From: JADFNO01 sp965369945
GTDB lineage: Bacteria; Planctomycetota; Phycisphaerae; Phycisphaerales; SM1A02
Length of the DNA stretch: 10,680 nucleotides
Assembly: GCA_965369945.1 (NCBI GenBank)
Contig: CBDUST010000143.1
Span: 1-10,680 of the forward strand
Direction: 5' to 3'
Part shown: one piece after another, positions 1 through 6,982 of the stretch
How positions within the stretch are numbered: position 1 is the stretch's first letter
How the letters are laid out: each line of letters starts with the position of its first letter
Notes under the pieces: model-generated
What the model was told of the DNA's origin: nothing
The model's database searches: none
Seen by the model: the letters and a program-made list of their open reading frames with translations, nothing else
Translations under genes and position numbers: made by a program

Positions 1-801
1 CAGGGCCTTCGTGGATTCGTGCTGCGGATCGTTGATGATCTCGTTGCGGCTGCCTTGCTCGACGATGCGGCCGTTGAACATGACAGCGATGCGATCGCAG
101 ACATGGTGAATCACCGCCATGTCGTGGCTAATGAACAAGTACGAAAGCTTGAATTCATCCTGAAGCTCAGCGAGCAGATTTAGAATCTGTGATTGAACGG
201 ACACATCAAGCGCACTGGTGGGTTCATCGCAGATGATGAGCTTTGGTTGCAGCGCGAGCGCTCGGGCGATGCCGATGCGCTGTCGTTGACCGCCGGAGAA
301 CTCATGGGGGAATCGATCCGCAGCTCCCGGCCAAAGGCCGCAGCGCTGCAGAAGCTCGCCGGCACGTTGGCGCAGCTGATCACCGGTTGCGAGTCCATGC
401 ACCGCTAATGGTTCGCCAACAATCTTTCCCACGCGCATGCGCGGATTGAGTGATCCGACCGGATCCTGAAAGATGATCTGCATCTCTCGGCGCCGTCTGC
501 GCATTGCAGCGCTTGACAATTCGAACAGATTACAGCCGCGATATAAGACACGGCCACTGGTTGGCCGGATCAAGCGGAGTATGGTTCGACCGACGGTCGT
601 TTTGCCGCAGCCTGACTCGCCCACCAGCCCAAGCGTTTCGCCCTCGTTGATATGAAAACTGACTCCATCAACAGCCTTGACGAATCCTCGGGTGCGTTGA
701 AAGATGCCGCCGCGTATTGGGAAGTAGGTGCAAAGCTCCTGCACATCCAGCAGAGGCGATGTCTGTTCGTCGACTTCAGACGAGTGGTCCGTCCGTTCCA
801 T
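1..801 (-). CDS. Oligopeptide/dipeptide ABC transporter ATP-binding protein (OppF/DppF type), 3' end beyond window
   Basis: ATPase subunit that would power import of peptides (or nickel or other Opp/Dpp-family solutes) through an inner-membrane permease pair. From the ATG at 801 the visible 267 residues contain a complete nucleotide-binding core: Walker A GESGCGKT (61-68), Q-loop FQDP (111-114), signature FSGGQRQR (168-175), Walker B and D-loop running from LIICDEP to SALD (188-199), and the switch histidine in SHD (H226). The text around the Q-loop (FQDPVGSLNPRM) and the signature is characteristic of the OppD/OppF/DppD/DppF group, and the LxVxxLxxxFP start favours OppF/DppF. Family members are about 320-350 residues, so some 60-80 C-terminal residues lie off the left edge. 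The ATG has only a weak CAGG upstream. The frame stays open back into the htrA 3' end but shows no better start there. No permease or substrate-binding gene is in the window, so the substrate is unknown. Confidence 0.93.
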   Translation of the reverse strand, partial: MERTDHSSEVDEQTSPLLDVQELCTYFPIRGGIFQRTRGFVKAVDGVSFHINEGETLGLVGESGCGKTTVGRTILRLIRPTSGRVLYRGCNLFELSSAAMRRRRREMQIIFQDPVGSLNPRMRVGKIVGEPLAVHGLATGDQLRQRAGELLQRCGLWPGAADRFPHEFSGGQRQRIGIARALALQPKLIICDEPTSALDVSVQSQILNLLAELQDEFKLSYLFISHDMAVIHHVCDRIAVMFNGRIVEQGSRNEIINDPQHESTKAL

Positions 802-848
802 AACCTGGCGATGGTATCGACTGACGGGCGGAGTGGATACGACGCGAG

Positions 849-860
849 CAGATCGATCTG
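849..860. repeat. 12-bp perfect palindrome in the htrA/ABC spacer
   Basis: CAGATCGATCTG is perfectly self-complementary and lies in the 83-bp gap between the htrA stop and the ABC-ATPase start. It has no loop and no T-tract, so it is unlikely to be an intrinsic terminator. It could be an operator half-site pair or chance. It is the only structure I see in this gap. Confidence 0.3.
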
Positions 861-884
861 GACATCGAGTGACCGGGCGCAGGA

Positions 885-2384
885 TCAGCGATTGTTCGAC
901 ACACGAACCCGCTGATCGTATCGCGTTCCGTCGGGCCGTAAGAAGGTGATGATGGCACCTCTGCGCAGATTCAGTTGAACCATGATCTCAAAGAAATCGT
1001 CTACATCTCGAACGAAATAGTCCCTGACGCGAACGATAATCCAGCCGGGTTCGACGATGCCGTCAAGCTGGGATCCCGGGACAATCGCCTCCACGAGCAC
1101 ACCGGGGTTGTAGTCGACTCCGTAGTCCCGGGCGAGCGTTCGGGTGCTCGTGCTCATGCGCGCAATCCCAAGCGCCCTGAGGCTATCGCGGGGGTGATCG
1201 CCGGGAAGCACGCCCGCCACTTGCACGGTATCCAGGCGCGTGAGGCGGACCGGAATCGTAAGGACGGTTCCCTGCGCTTCATCTTCGGAGTAGCGCCAGA
1301 TACGAAGCCTGGCGATATCGCCGGGGAGAATGGACGAGATCACCGATTGAAGTTGGTTCATTGTGCCGACTGCGTCGTCGTTCACATGCGTAATGATATC
1401 GTTGGCTCTTACCCCGGCCGCGAAGGCGGGTCCATCTTCTTCTTGAGCGAGTGTGACCTTCACCCCCCGGCCGACAAAGCCTCGCAACTCCAGTTCCTGC
1501 AGTGCTTCGTCCGTCAGATTCAGCCCACTGATCCCCAGATAACCCTTGGTGACCACGCCCGTACTAATGATCTGGTCTACGACCGGTACGATCATGTCGA
1601 TTGGGATCGCCAAGCCGATGCCGGCGAATTGACCTTCATCGAGCGAACTGCGCCGACCGGTGGCGATGGCCGTGTTCATGCCGATGACTCGTCCCCGTAC
1701 ATCGGTAAGCGGACCGCCCGAATTACCGGGGTTGATCGCAGCATCAACCTGGATGAAATTCTCATACCCATTCGATCCTCGTTGTTCGTCTCGGATAACG
1801 CCCACGTGCCGACCCATCCCCGAAACAACGCCCGACGACATGGAGAACCGAAAATCGAACGGCGATCCGAACGCGAACACCAGATCGCCCTGTTTCACTT
1901 GGTCCTCTTCCTTGGCGAGGGCGGCCGGATTGATTCCCGCTGAGGAGATCTTGATTACGGCGATGTCTGTAGTTTCGTCGGCTTCGACAAACTCCGCCTC
2001 TCGAAGTAGACCGTTATGAAGCTGCACCTGGATGCGCTTGGCGTCCTTGACGACGTGATAATTCGTGACGATGTGTCCCTCGTCGTCATATATCCATCCG
2101 GAGCCGGAGGAGGTGCTTTGCAGCTGCTTCCCGAAACGGTCTCGCGAGGTTTGCTCCGTGGAGATGTGGACGACGGACGGCTCCACCAAGGTGGCGATGT
2201 CGCGATACGCCTGATTCAGCTCCTCAAGGATGCCGTTTTCCGCCAGGCTTCGGCTGGCCTGAATAATCCGAGCCTTCGTATTGGCTTCGGTCAGTCTCTG
2301 GACCGCAAGAGGACCACCCAGGAGCACCGCCAGGGCGGTGGCCAGGACGATCAGGCTCGGACCGTAGCTGTGCAGCTTGCGCAT
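885..2384 (-). CDS. HtrA/DegP-family periplasmic serine protease with two PDZ domains
   Basis: Envelope quality-control protease of the trypsin-like S1C family, expected to be exported and to degrade misfolded proteins. I chose the ATG at 2384 (499 residues). GAGGAA lies about 10 nt upstream, and it places a signal peptide or membrane anchor at the N-terminus (hydrophobic SLIVLATALAVLLGG, about residues 10-24). An upstream in-frame ATG at 2429 adds 15 residues but has no ribosome site. The triad is intact: His110 in TNYHVV, Asp140 in TTDIAVI, Ser222 in GNSGGP with the oxyanion loop. PDZ1 begins at GYLGI (about 281) and runs to about 380. A more divergent second PDZ covers about 403-495, with LGI as its carboxylate-binding loop and a GVLVEAIVPGS strand. 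The length and one-protease/two-PDZ layout match DegP/DegQ rather than single-PDZ DegS. It sits 95 bp after panB and 83 bp before the ABC ATPase gene on the same strand. An MSSG segment and the VDAAINPG lead-in to Ser222 are typical of active members. Confidence 0.95.
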   Translation of the reverse strand: MRKLHSYGPSLIVLATALAVLLGGPLAVQRLTEANTKARIIQASRSLAENGILEELNQAYRDIATLVEPSVVHISTEQTSRDRFGKQLQSTSSGSGWIYDDEGHIVTNYHVVKDAKRIQVQLHNGLLREAEFVEADETTDIAVIKISSAGINPAALAKEEDQVKQGDLVFAFGSPFDFRFSMSSGVVSGMGRHVGVIRDEQRGSNGYENFIQVDAAINPGNSGGPLTDVRGRVIGMNTAIATGRRSSLDEGQFAGIGLAIPIDMIVPVVDQIISTGVVTKGYLGISGLNLTDEALQELELRGFVGRGVKVTLAQEEDGPAFAAGVRANDIITHVNDDAVGTMNQLQSVISSILPGDIARLRIWRYSEDEAQGTVLTIPVRLTRLDTVQVAGVLPGDHPRDSLRALGIARMSTSTRTLARDYGVDYNPGVLVEAIVPGSQLDGIVEPGWIIVRVRDYFVRDVDDFFEIMVQLNLRRGAIITFLRPDGTRYDQRVRVSNNR

Positions 2385-2479
2385 GGAGTAGGTTCCTCGT
2401 TTGGGGAGCCCGAACGCCTGTGTTCTCATTGGGCGTCGAAGGCTCGCCGTTTCATCGATCCCCCGGTTGGGATTGGCCC

Positions 2480-3388
2480 CTATCGCTTGGGCCGATTGAA
2501 CTTCTCAAGCTCTCCTTCGTTCATTGTGTACGGATGCTCGCCCAGCTCGGATGCCCGGACCATCTCAATCCATTGGTGTGCCGCGGTGACGATTCTGTCT
2601 CCCATGGCCGTGATGGGCTTGGCGAACGAGGGCTGCCAGTCGGTAAGTCCGAGAAGATCTTGAAGCACGACGATCTGACCGTGGCAAGACGGCCCAGCCC
2701 CGCATCCGATCACCGGAATCGACGTCTCGGCGACAATTCGCTGGGAAACCTCATCTGGGCAGGCTTCGATCAAGAGCATGGCTGCGCCGGCCTGCTCCAA
2801 AGCCACGGCATCATTGACCAGCGGGCCCGCTTGCGCCGCCGTTCGCCCGACTGAGCGATAGCCGCCCCGGACTTTGGATTGCTGCGGCCGTGATCCGATG
2901 TGGCCAACCACAGGGATCCCGGCTCGGGTCATCTTCTCGACAAGGTCGGCAAACGTGCGGTCGGCCTCGATCTTGACAGCGTCTGCCAGGCCCTCGGTCA
3001 TGAACCGACCCGCGTTGTGAATGCCCTCGGCATCGTCGGCTTGGTAGCTTAGAAACGGCATGTCAGCCATGACCAGCGTCTTGGGAGCGCCGCGCTTTAC
3101 GGCAGCGGTGATCGCGATGAGGAAGTCCAATGGGGCGTGGATCGTCCCCGGCAGGCCGAGGATGACTTCCGCGGCAGTGTCTCCCACCAGCAGCAACGGT
3201 ACGCCGGCTCGCTCAAGCCAGCGAGCGGTGGTTACGTCATAGCACGTCAAGCAGGCGAACTTCTCGCCGCGCTGAGCGAACTTTGCGATCGTTCGTAGAG
3301 TCACCGGCTTGCGGGCGGGAGGCTCGTGGGCAGTCTTCTCGACCGGCTCAGCGACCTGCCCGGGCTTGGCCGATGGTGCCTGCGTCAT
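2480..3388 (-). CDS. panB: 3-methyl-2-oxobutanoate hydroxymethyltransferase (ketopantoate hydroxymethyltransferase)
   Basis: Cytoplasmic enzyme of pantothenate and CoA synthesis. It transfers a hydroxymethyl group from 5,10-methylenetetrahydrofolate to 2-oxoisovalerate, giving ketopantoate. The 302 residues carry the PanB landmarks: LTCYD (47-51), VGD (68-70), MADMPFLSY (107-115), VKIE (138-141), GHIG (162-165), IEACP (207-211) and IGCGAG (227-232). Residues matching the known metal ligands and active site of E. coli PanB are present with nearly the same spacing: Asp70, Asp109, Lys139, Glu141 and Glu208. Two motifs differ from the common form: GHIGSRPQQ instead of GHIGLTPQ, and CHGQ instead of CDGQ. 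The first 28 residues form a Pro/Ala-rich extension beyond the usual 264-residue enzyme, so a later start is possible, but no other ATG lies before the conserved core. There is no Shine-Dalgarno sequence before the ATG; see the promoter entry at 3395. No panC or panD is nearby. Confidence 0.94.
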   Translation of the reverse strand: MTQAPSAKPGQVAEPVEKTAHEPPARKPVTLRTIAKFAQRGEKFACLTCYDVTTARWLERAGVPLLLVGDTAAEVILGLPGTIHAPLDFLIAITAAVKRGAPKTLVMADMPFLSYQADDAEGIHNAGRFMTEGLADAVKIEADRTFADLVEKMTRAGIPVVGHIGSRPQQSKVRGGYRSVGRTAAQAGPLVNDAVALEQAGAAMLLIEACPDEVSQRIVAETSIPVIGCGAGPSCHGQIVVLQDLLGLTDWQPSFAKPITAMGDRIVTAAHQWIEMVRASELGEHPYTMNEGELEKFNRPKR

Positions 3389-3394
3389 AGTGGT

Positions 3395-3400
3395 AGTGTA
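3395..3400 (-). promoter_or_regulatory. Candidate -10 box for panB, 6 nt from the start codon
   Basis: TACACT (4 of 6 matches to TATAAT) ends 6 nt before the panB ATG, so transcription would begin at or next to the A of ATG. No convincing -35 box is visible at 16-18 bp spacing. With no ribosome site before this ATG, a leaderless panB mRNA is plausible but unproven. Confidence 0.3.
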
Positions 3401-3401
3401 C

Positions 3402-3476
3402 CGGCGCTGGCGCGATCAAGCCTTCTCAAACGGCAGATTCCACGGACCAACTGCCCGCAGGCCCGCGCCAGAGCCG
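3402..3476. repeat. 13-bp inverted repeat (12 of 13 matching) in the divergent panB/methyltransferase spacer
   Basis: CGGCGCTGGCGCG (3402-3414) faces CGCGCCAGAGCCG (3464-3476). The arms are reverse complements apart from one base and are separated by 49 bp. They occupy most of the 132-bp non-coding gap (3389-3520) between two divergently transcribed genes. The left arm lies directly upstream of the putative panB -10 box. This could be a pair of operator sites for one regulator acting on both genes, or a long-loop RNA hairpin. The high GC content makes chance possible. The rest of the gap shows nothing else clear. Confidence 0.45.
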
Positions 3477-3520
3477 ACTGCCCCATCAACCAATCAACAT
3501 CCAGCTACGCTTCAGTCAAG

Positions 3521-4231
3521 ATGTCGATGATAACCGCCCGGCGACACACGCCCGAACTCATGGACGATCCGAACGTCGATCGGGTCGATTTGGAGGCATC
3601 ACTGCGCTTCATTCGCATGGTGAATCGTCGCCTTGGTGGCGTGGCCGCCGCGTTGAATCATCTCAAACGCTGGTCGGCCGATTGGCCAGATGACCGGACG
3701 ATCCGCATTCTCGACGTTGGAACCGGCTCGGCGGATATCCCGTTGGCGATCGTGGAGTGGTCAACCAAGGCTGGGCATTCGGTTCACATCACTGCGGTTG
3801 ACCTCCACGAATCGACGCTGGCGGTGGCGCGTGAGCAAGTCGGTGATCGATCAAACATCGAACTTGTGCAGGCGGACGCGCGGAAGTTGATGAAAGTCTT
3901 CGAGCCGCGCGCGTTCGACTATGTCCATGCGGGAATGTTTCTGCATCACCTCAGCGACATCGAGGTCATGACGGTGCTGCGCATCATGGATCGATTGACC
4001 ACGCGCGGACTTGTTTGGAACGATCTTGTGCGCGGACCGATCGAGAAGCTCGCGGTGCGATTGCTCACGCTTCGCGCCCCGGCGATGGTCAAGCATGATG
4101 GCCTTGTCAGTGTCGCAGCGGGCTTCACGCGCCGAGAAGTATTGGAGTTGGCCAAGCGCGTAGGACTTGAGAAGCCGAAGTATCGCCGGCATCTGCTTGG
4201 ACGATTTACGTTGGTAAGCGAGAAGACGTAG
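3521..4231 (+). CDS. Class I SAM-dependent methyltransferase (UbiE-like small-molecule type)
   Basis: Cytoplasmic methyltransferase with a Rossmann-like SAM fold. From the ATG at 3521 it has 236 residues. Motif I is ILDVGTGSADIP (63-74), the acidic residue that binds the ribose is Asp94 in TAVDLH, motif III is VQADAR (116-121), and FLHHLSD (140-146) follows strand 4, as in methyltransferases acting on small lipophilic or polyketide substrates. The N-terminal stretch PELMDDPNVD with an RMVNRRLGG helix is a lead-in seen in proteins annotated only as methyltransferase-domain. The frame is open back to 3326, overlapping panB, but that part is compositionally unlike coding sequence and starts inside a divergent gene, so I reject it. 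ATG at 3527, two codons later, is an equally possible start; neither has a clear ribosome site. This is the only plus-strand gene, and no polyketide synthase, reductase or quinone gene lies beside it to name the substrate. Confidence 0.85.
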   Translation: MSMITARRHTPELMDDPNVDRVDLEASLRFIRMVNRRLGGVAAALNHLKRWSADWPDDRTIRILDVGTGSADIPLAIVEWSTKAGHSVHITAVDLHESTLAVAREQVGDRSNIELVQADARKLMKVFEPRAFDYVHAGMFLHHLSDIEVMTVLRIMDRLTTRGLVWNDLVRGPIEKLAVRLLTLRAPAMVKHDGLVSVAAGFTRREVLELAKRVGLEKPKYRRHLLGRFTLVSEKT

Positions 4232-4296
4232 CTCGAGGGTGATGCGCACAGCGAGGCCGCCGAGTCGTGCGTGCTGCTGACTCACTTGCGATAAGA

Positions 4297-4327
4297 CACC
4301 GACGACTCCCTTCGGTCGCGATCGGTG
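4297..4327. terminator. Hairpin downstream of the methyltransferase gene
   Basis: CACCGA-CGAC pairs with GTCG-(CGA bulge)-TCGGTG around an 8-nt loop, about 65 bp past the methyltransferase stop. No T-tract follows on either strand. It is one of two hairpins in the 130-bp convergent gap (4232-4361), so it may act in termination or RNA end protection rather than as a classic intrinsic terminator. Confidence 0.35.
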
Positions 4328-4331
4328 GCAC

Positions 4332-4361
4332 CGCAGATCGTGCGGCCGGATGCAATCTGCG
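4332..4361. terminator. Hairpin abutting the stop codon of the 855-residue gene
   Basis: CGCAGAT (4332-4338) and ATCTGCG (4355-4361) form a 7-bp stem, extended by TGC/GCA after a 2-nt bulge, with an 8-nt loop. Its edge touches the TAG stop of the minus-strand gene. It lacks a T-tract, so termination activity is inferred only from its place between converging genes. Confidence 0.4.
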
Positions 4362-6929
4362 CTAGCCTCCGGAAGTCGCTTCAATGGCGAACGGAGATTC
4401 GTTCGGCGACGGGGGCTCTTCCGGTGCCAGACCGATTCTCGCCAACTGCTCCGGCGTGAGGATCTGGCGCAAGCGCCGCCGCGCCTTGGCGTTGAGCTCA
4501 CTGCGGTCAAACTTGATGACTTCCAGCTTCTGCTGCTGCTGCAGGTAAGCCTGTATCTGGCTGGGGTCGGTAAAGCTGGCGCGGTCGCCGGATTGGGAAA
4601 GAATCTCGACCATCTGGTTGCACAGATTCTCGTAGACGGGCTGGTATTCGACGCGGTGCAGCTCGATCGCCAGTCGCTGGTCGTCAGTGAGTTTGTGAAG
4701 CTTCTTCGCCGCTTCGAGGTACTTTTCACCGGAGTTCGACTCGTTGTACACGGCGGGGAAGGCCTTGCGCCGATAAGCGGCGCGAAACTTGCGAGCAGAC
4801 CGCTCGTCAAGCGCGGCGGTGATCTGTTGAAGCGTATCGCGGTTGAGCTGGGTGATTCCTTTCTCCGCTTCCTGCACCGGTTTACGAATGTCCTGCATCG
4901 TCTGCTGGTATTCCATGCCGAAGGCCAAGGCGCCATCCGTGTCGCCGTCCTGCTGGCGGCGCATCATCTCAGCCATCGCCTCGGTCTGTCGGCGTTGCGC
5001 GATCAAGCCGGCTTCGTAGCGAGTACGAAACGCATCTGTCATCGTCTTCTCGTACGCCCTCAGAAGCGCATCGATGTCGTCAGTTTTGACCGCATCGATT
5101 TCGGAGTCATCCACGAGTGCAGACAGATCGACTGACGTTTCGTTGGATTCAGTACCGGGAGTGCCGGGAAAGCCGAACGCGTATTGGTTCGGTCGCTGGC
5201 TGAACAGATGACGTTGGCGAGCGAGTCGTAGTCGATCAAGCTGCTCTGTCGGCGCGTCATCTCCAAGCATGAGCGCGAGATCGCTGAAGAAGGCCTCGTC
5301 CGCAGCGTCGAGATCTTTGATCGTTCGATCCTGCGCATCGTGCATCCAAAATTGAAAATCGATTGACGCCATGGCCCTCTGGCCGCCCTGCATCTCCTCG
5401 AAGAGCGCTGCCTGTTCTTCCTGTGCCTTTTGTGCTTGTTGCTTGGTGTGCTCAGCGTACTTGGACCGGTAGTCCTCATGGAGGAGTTGCACAACCGCAC
5501 GCTGTTCATCGGTGAGGTTGAGCTTGTCGGCATAGCGTTCAAGTTCGTAAGCGCTGATCGCGCCAACTGGGCCAAGTGGTCGGCCGAACTGGTCGGTTGG
5601 TTGCTCATTGGGCTGGTCCTGTGCGGTCGACTCTCCAGTAGCGGACTCCACCTCGGCAAGTGTCATCTCACGGTTTGCGCGCGGATCATTGAGCTTCGCG
5701 GCAAGCTCCGGCCCAAGCTGCGCGTTCAATGACTTGTTAGCAGACTCGTTCAGTTCGGTCCATTTCCCCGAGAAACTTTGCAGCTCATTCCAATACTCCT
5801 GCCACGCCTCCTCGTCAACGCCCGGCAGGAGTATCGAGCGATCTTCATCGCGCTCCTCGAGGAACTTGATCAACTCATCAGTGATTCGATCGTGACTTAC
5901 CTGGTGTGAACGAGCTGCGTCTTGTATGGCCAGCCGTTGCTCTTCCGTGAGCTGCTTGAGCCGCAGCGCTGCTTCGAATCGTATCTGCGCGGACATCGGA
6001 TCCTTGGGGGCCGTTGGGTACGCTCGGCTGTAATAGTCGTAGCGCAGCTTGCGCGCGTTCTTCGGCGATAACCGAGACCGAACGCTCTTGAGAGTCCGAC
6101 GATTCAAGTCAGCGATTGCCGCGGACTTCTTCTGCATGTCCTTGCCAATATCCTGCCAGATGGCCTGCATCGTTTCCATCATCTGCTGACGGGATTCAGG
6201 ATCAGTCATGTCAAGATCAGTCATTCCCGCTGCCTCAAACGCATCCATCATGTCCAAGGACATAGTGATCATCGCGTCGTAAAGCTTCTCGACTGCGGGC
6301 GTGAGTCGACGTTCATATGACGCGATGAGCGGATCGGAGTCCGCCAACTCCTGGTCAGATAGCTCCAGTCGGCCGTACAGTTCACTCAGATCAACGCTGG
6401 CCGCTTGCGAGCCGAAGCCGCCTCCGCCCATTGCTCCATTGCGGTAGCGTTGCCGTGTTCGCGCCAGTCGCACCCTTGGCAGAGCGGTGCGCTGTGCATC
6501 GGTGAGCACCACATCTATTTGGTCGAACAGCCGACTATCCAGTTGTTCGATCTTCTTGAGAGCTCGCTTCATGTCCTTGAGAAGCCGCTCCACCATCGCT
6601 CGCTGCGGCATTCTGATTCCAGCGCCCTGCATCTCAGTGGTCTGCTTGAGAACCTTGGCGATGTCGTCTTCACGCAGTTGACGGAACGCTGTGCGATACT
6701 GCTCGTGTAACGGATCGATCGCGAGACGTTGATATTCGTCCAGTTGCAATCGCCGCGCGTAGCCCTCCAGATCACGGCTGGAGATCGGGTCCGGGAACAT
6801 GCCGCTGGTTCCCTGTGCATGCAGACGACTCGTCGCTACGAACGACGAAGCCATCACGATGAGCGCCAAGACATACAATCGCAGCGCTGCACGATGAAAG
6901 ATCAACGCAATATTGCTCATGTGCGACAC
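4362..6929 (-). CDS. Large exported helical protein with internal duplication and LTxxQ-like motifs
   Basis: Function unknown. The 855 residues begin with a signal peptide (hydrophobic about 14-32, likely cleaved at LHA-QG near 38/39), so it is probably periplasmic or secreted. The mature protein is highly charged, Gln/Glu/Arg-rich and predicted mostly helical. It consists of two diverged copies, about 49-416 and 458-834, in the same internal order: DLEGYARRLQL/ELERYADKLNL, RLARTRQR/RLARQRH, SVDLSEL/SVDLSAL, NARKLRYDYYSRAYP/SARKFRAAYRRKAFP, and LTEEQRLAI/LTDDQRLAI. LTxxQ-like motifs (about 142, 327, 472, 747, 824, with a variant LDEYQ at 63) resemble those of CpxP/Spy periplasmic chaperones, but these are much smaller (about 160 residues), so homology is only suggestive. 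A Gly-rich patch (168-173) and a Pro-rich tail (838-846) flank the units. The start is GTG at 6929 with GGGAGGAAGG just upstream; ATG at 6920 is the alternative. It has its own promoter in the 53-bp gap after the thiF-like gene. Confidence 0.85.
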   Translation of the reverse strand: MSHMSNIALIFHRAALRLYVLALIVMASSFVATSRLHAQGTSGMFPDPISSRDLEGYARRLQLDEYQRLAIDPLHEQYRTAFRQLREDDIAKVLKQTTEMQGAGIRMPQRAMVERLLKDMKRALKKIEQLDSRLFDQIDVVLTDAQRTALPRVRLARTRQRYRNGAMGGGGFGSQAASVDLSELYGRLELSDQELADSDPLIASYERRLTPAVEKLYDAMITMSLDMMDAFEAAGMTDLDMTDPESRQQMMETMQAIWQDIGKDMQKKSAAIADLNRRTLKSVRSRLSPKNARKLRYDYYSRAYPTAPKDPMSAQIRFEAALRLKQLTEEQRLAIQDAARSHQVSHDRITDELIKFLEERDEDRSILLPGVDEEAWQEYWNELQSFSGKWTELNESANKSLNAQLGPELAAKLNDPRANREMTLAEVESATGESTAQDQPNEQPTDQFGRPLGPVGAISAYELERYADKLNLTDEQRAVVQLLHEDYRSKYAEHTKQQAQKAQEEQAALFEEMQGGQRAMASIDFQFWMHDAQDRTIKDLDAADEAFFSDLALMLGDDAPTEQLDRLRLARQRHLFSQRPNQYAFGFPGTPGTESNETSVDLSALVDDSEIDAVKTDDIDALLRAYEKTMTDAFRTRYEAGLIAQRRQTEAMAEMMRRQQDGDTDGALAFGMEYQQTMQDIRKPVQEAEKGITQLNRDTLQQITAALDERSARKFRAAYRRKAFPAVYNESNSGEKYLEAAKKLHKLTDDQRLAIELHRVEYQPVYENLCNQMVEILSQSGDRASFTDPSQIQAYLQQQQKLEVIKFDRSELNAKARRRLRQILTPEQLARIGLAPEEPPSPNESPFAIEATSGG

Positions 6930-6954
6930 CCTTCCTCCCGGATGGTTAGCACTG

Positions 6955-6960
6955 ATTATA
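6955..6960 (-). promoter_or_regulatory. Perfect TATAAT -10 box upstream of the 855-residue exported protein gene
   Basis: TATAAT lies 25 nt before the GTG start, inside the 53-bp spacer after the thiF-like gene. Transcription would start near 6948, giving a leader of about 18 nt that contains the strong ribosome site GGGAGGAAGG (6931-6940). No good -35 hexamer is visible at 16-18 bp (the region reads GCGAAT). This suggests the large gene can be transcribed independently of the cluster upstream. Confidence 0.5.
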
Positions 6961-6982
6961 CGGAGCCCGGGTGGCCGATTCG

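Noticed and set aside
975..1943. 322-residue plus-strand open frame opposite htrA
   Set aside because: It lies entirely antisense to a well-supported protease with an intact triad, is rich in Arg/Asp/His with no recognisable domain, and reflects GC-biased codon positions on the opposite strand.
2016..2663. 215-residue plus-strand open frame across the htrA/panB junction
   Set aside because: It is antisense to the ends of two solid genes and has no recognisable motif.
3326..3520. 65-residue N-terminal extension of the methyltransferase frame
   Set aside because: It would overlap the divergent panB 5' end, carries no conserved methyltransferase sequence, and is unlike coding sequence. The family lead-in begins just after ATG 3521.
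3851..4936. 361-residue minus-strand open frame spanning the convergent gap
   Set aside because: It overlaps the methyltransferase gene antisense and the 855-residue gene in another frame. Its composition (very high Arg, Ser, Pro) is that of a frame-shifted shadow.
4350..5135. 261-residue plus-strand open frame opposite the 855-residue gene
   Set aside because: Antisense shadow, Leu/Val/Arg-rich because the true gene is Gln/Glu/Asp-rich. No start signal or domain.
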